7,657 nt of DNA from Planctomycetaceae bacterium (GTDB taxonomy: Bacteria > Planctomycetota > Planctomycetia > Pirellulales > Thermoguttaceae): NCBI GenBank assembly GCA_031288955.1, contig JAITQJ010000116.1, positions 1 to 7,657 of the forward strand, read 5' to 3'. Position numbers and translations under genes: made by a program. The notes below the pieces were generated by a model. The model did no database searches, was not told the DNA's origin, and saw nothing but the letters and a program-made list of their open reading frames with translations. Below are positions 4,857 through 7,657 of the stretch, piece by piece; position 1 is the first letter of the stretch; the number at the start of each line of letters is the position of its first letter.

Positions 4857-7589
4857 ATGGCTAAATACGTTTACAGTTTCGGAAAAGACGGCACCGATGG
4901 TGACGCAACGATGAAAAATCTCCTCGGCGGAAAAGGCGCAAACCTCGCCGAAATGGCAAAAATCGGACTCCCTGTTCCCTCCGGCTTCACCATAACCACC
5001 GAAGTCTGCACCTTTTTCTACGACCACGGCAGAACCTATCCGCCGGAACTCAAAAGCGAAGTCGAAACCGCGATGAAGCAAATCGAAGAAACGATGCGCA
5101 AAAAATTCGGCGATACAAACGACCTACCGCTCCTCGTCTCCTGCCGCTCCGGTGCAAGAGAATCAATGCCCGGTATGATGGACACCGTTCTCAATATCGG
5201 TCTTAATGACAGAACCGTTGAAGTCCTCGCCAAAAAAGCCGGCGACGAACGATTCGCCTGGGACTGCTATCGCCGGTTCGTCCAAATGTACGGCGATGTC
5301 GTTCTCGAAATGAAACCGAAATCCAAAACCGATATTGACCCGTTCGAGGAAATCCTCGAAGCCAAAAAGAAAAAAGCCGGGGTCAAACTCGACTCCGAAC
5401 TGAAAGCCGAACACCTCAAAGAACTCGTTAAAGAATTCAAGGCAGCCGTCAAAAAACAGACCGGCAAAGATTTTCCCGACGACCCGATGGAACAAGTCTG
5501 GGGCGGTGTCGGTGCCGTCTTCGGTTCGTGGATGAACGACCGCGCAATGGTTTATCGCCGGATGAACGGTATTCCGCACGATTGGGGGACAGCCGTCAAC
5601 GTTCAGGCGATGGTCTTCGGCAATATGGGCGATGACTGCGCTACCGGCGTTGCATTGACCCGAAACGGTGCCAACGGAACACCGGGAATCACCGGCGATT
5701 ATCTCATCAATGCCCAGGGCGAAGATGTCGTTGCCGGTATTCGTATGCCGAAAAAGATTGAAGAATCGCTCAAAAAGGATATGCCGAAGGTTTGGGTGCA
5801 GTTCTCCGACGTGGCAATGAAACTGGAAAATCATTACCGCGACATTCAGGACATTGAGTTCACGATTGAACGGCAAAGTCTCTGGATGCTCCAAACCCGA
5901 AACGCCAAACGGACAGGTTTTGCCGCAGTCCGTGCCGCCGTTGATATGGTCAACGAAGGGCTTATCACGCCGGATATGGCGATTGCCCGTATTCCCGCTA
6001 ACGATGTTACGCAACTGTTGCAGCCGGTTTTCAGCGGAACAGGTCTCAAAGGGAAAACGCCGCTCGTCAAGGGCATTAACGCCGGTCCCGGAGCGGCAAG
6101 CGGTCAAATCTGTTTCCAGCCGGACGATGCGGAAGCGATTTGGCAGAAAAATAACGATGCGAAAATTATTCTCGTGCGCCGGGAAACGACACCAGAGGAC
6201 CTTCGCGGAATGAAAGTCGCCCAGGGTATTTTGACGGCATTCGGCGGGGCGGCTTCGCACGCGGCGTTGGTCAGCCGGCAAATGGGAAAGGCTTGCGTTT
6301 GCGGATGCGACGGTATCGAAATTGATTACAAAGCCGAAACGATGACCGTCGGCGGACAGAAATTCAAGAAAGGCGATTGGATTTCTGTCGATGGCTTCAC
6401 CGGCAACGTCTATGAAGGGCAGGTGCCGACTTCGCCGAGCGAAATTCTGCAAGTGCTTTTCGAGAAATCGCTCAAAGCGAAAGATGCCCCGCTCTATCAG
6501 CGGTTTCAGCAACTAATGAGTTGGTCAGACCGGTTCCGCAAACTCGGTATCCGAACCAACGCCGACAATCCGAAAGAAGCCGAAAGAGCGATTGCGCTCG
6601 GTGCCGAAGGAATCGGTTTGACGCGGACGGAGCATATGTTCTTTGACCGGATTGACGATTTCCGGCGGATGATTCTTTCGGAAACCATCGAAGCCCGCGA
6701 AGAGGCTTTGAAACCGCTCCTCAAATACCAGCGGGAAGACTTTGAAGGCATCTTCCGGGCGATGAAGGGACGACCGGTTACGGTTCGGCTCCTTGACCCG
6801 CCGCTGCACGAATTTGTACCGCACGAAGCCAAAGAGCAAGAAGAGTTGGCGAAGAAGATTGGTATGAAGAAGGAGAATATTGCTGCGCGGGTTCACGAAC
6901 TTGCCGAGTCAAACCCGATGCTTGGTCATCGCGGCTGCCGATTGGGTATTGTGTATCCCGAAATTACGCGGATGCAGGCTCGTGCTATCTGTGAAGCCGC
7001 CGTCAACGTGATGAAGGAGGGAATCGACGTTCATCCTGAAATTATGATTCCGCTCGTCGGCAACGTTACGGAGTTCCGGCATCAGGAAAAGATTATCCGC
7101 GAAGTTGCGTCGCAGGTATTCAAAGAAAAGGGCATTACGGTCGATTATCTTGTCGGAACGATGATAGAGATTCCGCGTGCTGCCGTTACTGCCGATGAAA
7201 TTGCGAAGGGTGCAGAGTTCTTCAGTTTCGGTACGAATGACTTGACGCAGACGGGCTTGGGCATTAGCCGGGACGATTACGGGGCGTTCATTAACGAGTA
7301 TCAGGAACTTGATATATTCCCGGCAGACCCGTTCCAGACGCTTGACCAGGACGGCGTAGGACGGCTCATCAGAATAGCGGTTGCCGGCGGTCGGGAGACG
7401 CGTCCTGACATCAAGTTAGGCATTTGCGGCGAACACGGCGGCGACCCCGCATCGGTGAAGTTCTGCCACAAGGTCGGCTTGAATTACGTCAGTTGCTCTC
7501 CGCTGCGTTTGCCGGTTGCGAGATTGGCAGCGGCACAGGCGGCGATTCAAGAGAAAAAGGAAAAGGCTTGCTGCAAATGTAACAAATAG
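4857..7589 (+). CDS. ppdK: Pyruvate, phosphate dikinase
   Basis: This cytoplasmic enzyme catalyses ATP + Pi + pyruvate to AMP + PPi + PEP, reversibly, linking glycolysis and gluconeogenesis and able to run as a PPi-saving glycolytic step. From the ATG at 4857 it is 910 aa, the normal family length. The ATP-grasp domain (1-350) shows GGKGANLAEM (24-33), SCRSGARESMPGMMDT (95-110), WGTAVNVQAMVFGNMG (243-258) and EFTIERQSLWMLQTRN (334-349). The swivelling phosphohistidine domain has GGAASHAA with catalytic His468. The PEP/pyruvate barrel (about 545-895) has GIGLTRTEHMFF (585-596), RLLDPP (644-649), MIEIPRAAVTADE (769-781), FGTNDLTQ (791-798), GICGEHGGDP (855-864) and catalytic Cys880 in YVSCSP. 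All main catalytic residues are present. Oddities are Ala466 in place of the usual Thr of GGMTSHAA, Phe462 before GG, and a Cys-rich tail (CCKC). An upstream in-frame GTG at 4767 would add 30 unconserved residues and is disfavoured by the promoter position. There is no clear Shine-Dalgarno. Confidence 0.97.
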   Translation: MAKYVYSFGKDGTDGDATMKNLLGGKGANLAEMAKIGLPVPSGFTITTEVCTFFYDHGRTYPPELKSEVETAMKQIEETMRKKFGDTNDLPLLVSCRSGARESMPGMMDTVLNIGLNDRTVEVLAKKAGDERFAWDCYRRFVQMYGDVVLEMKPKSKTDIDPFEEILEAKKKKAGVKLDSELKAEHLKELVKEFKAAVKKQTGKDFPDDPMEQVWGGVGAVFGSWMNDRAMVYRRMNGIPHDWGTAVNVQAMVFGNMGDDCATGVALTRNGANGTPGITGDYLINAQGEDVVAGIRMPKKIEESLKKDMPKVWVQFSDVAMKLENHYRDIQDIEFTIERQSLWMLQTRNAKRTGFAAVRAAVDMVNEGLITPDMAIARIPANDVTQLLQPVFSGTGLKGKTPLVKGINAGPGAASGQICFQPDDAEAIWQKNNDAKIILVRRETTPEDLRGMKVAQGILTAFGGAASHAALVSRQMGKACVCGCDGIEIDYKAETMTVGGQKFKKGDWISVDGFTGNVYEGQVPTSPSEILQVLFEKSLKAKDAPLYQRFQQLMSWSDRFRKLGIRTNADNPKEAERAIALGAEGIGLTRTEHMFFDRIDDFRRMILSETIEAREEALKPLLKYQREDFEGIFRAMKGRPVTVRLLDPPLHEFVPHEAKEQEELAKKIGMKKENIAARVHELAESNPMLGHRGCRLGIVYPEITRMQARAICEAAVNVMKEGIDVHPEIMIPLVGNVTEFRHQEKIIREVASQVFKEKGITVDYLVGTMIEIPRAAVTADEIAKGAEFFSFGTNDLTQTGLGISRDDYGAFINEYQELDIFPADPFQTLDQDGVGRLIRIAVAGGRETRPDIKLGICGEHGGDPASVKFCHKVGLNYVSCSPLRLPVARLAAAQAAIQEKKEKACCKCNK

Positions 7590-7610
7590 TTTTGTCAGCA
7601 CAAACAAGGA

Positions 7611-7637
7611 CGGAGGGGTTACGCCCTCCGGCTTTTT
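7611..7637 (+). terminator. Intrinsic terminator of ppdK
   Basis: CGGAGGG (7611-7617) and CCCTCCG (7624-7630) form a perfect GC-rich 7-bp stem with a 6-nt loop, followed by GC and five T (7633-7637). It lies 21 bp after the ppdK stop codon, so ppdK is probably monocistronic or the last gene of its unit. Confidence 0.9.
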
Positions 7638-7657
7638 GCCGCAATCATACCGGCGTG

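Noticed and set aside
5163..6512. Long minus-strand open frame (449 codons) inside ppdK
   Set aside because: It is antisense to highly conserved PPDK motifs; the His/Phe/Arg-rich composition is typical of a codon-bias shadow and no domain is recognisable.

Overview
The window is a mid-GC bacterial chromosome segment with two large, well-recognised genes facing away from each other and an unusually repeat-rich gap between them. Three weak hints suggest a Planctomycetota-like host: the SRLD-type RluA-family synthase, the style of the pyruvate phosphate dikinase, and a beta-sandwich tail at the left edge resembling planctomycete transthyretin-like lipoproteins. No rRNA or other taxonomic marker is present, so this placement is inference. 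Most starts lack a Shine-Dalgarno sequence.

Layout. Positions 1-141 hold the C-terminal end of a plus-strand gene, followed by a weak hairpin/T-tract terminator. Positions 195-315 hold a composite palindromic repeat built from heptanucleotide tandem units around a unique core. The minus strand then carries a probable two-gene transcription unit: a 960-aa membrane hybrid histidine kinase (1104-3986) followed 28 bp later by a 216-aa RluA-family pseudouridine synthase (425-1075). Its promoter is a near-ideal extended -10 at 4033-4041. On the plus strand, pyruvate phosphate dikinase (4857-7589, 910 aa) is expressed from a likely sigma70-type promoter at 4756-4783 and ends in a strong intrinsic terminator at 7611-7637.

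The gap 3987-4856 is the most interesting part. It holds a 113-bp element with perfect 19-bp terminal inverted repeats (4152-4264, MITE-like), a second copy of the heptad composite repeat abutting it (4261-4329), and an 18-unit GA/CT dinucleotide microsatellite (4479-4514). The microsatellite lies just inside a small minus-strand reading frame that starts at 4521. That start has a textbook Shine-Dalgarno and an upstream TATAAT. With 18 units the frame is closed after 21 codons. One more unit would open a 68-residue product with a hydrophobic, signal-peptide-like N-terminus. This has the architecture of a phase-variable (contingency) locus and is the best candidate for something undescribed, although the downstream frame may be a gene remnant truncated by the neighbouring repeats.

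Functional picture. The kinase carries a periplasmic dCache sensor with residues matching the amino-acid-binding dCache signature, then HisKA, HATPase, pseudo-receiver, receiver and HPt modules. It therefore probably feeds a separate response regulator that is not in the window. PPDK interconverts pyruvate and PEP with ATP/PPi. Its phosphohistidine loop is atypical: the usual Thr two residues before the catalytic His is Ala. The sequence shows no functional link between the two transcription units.
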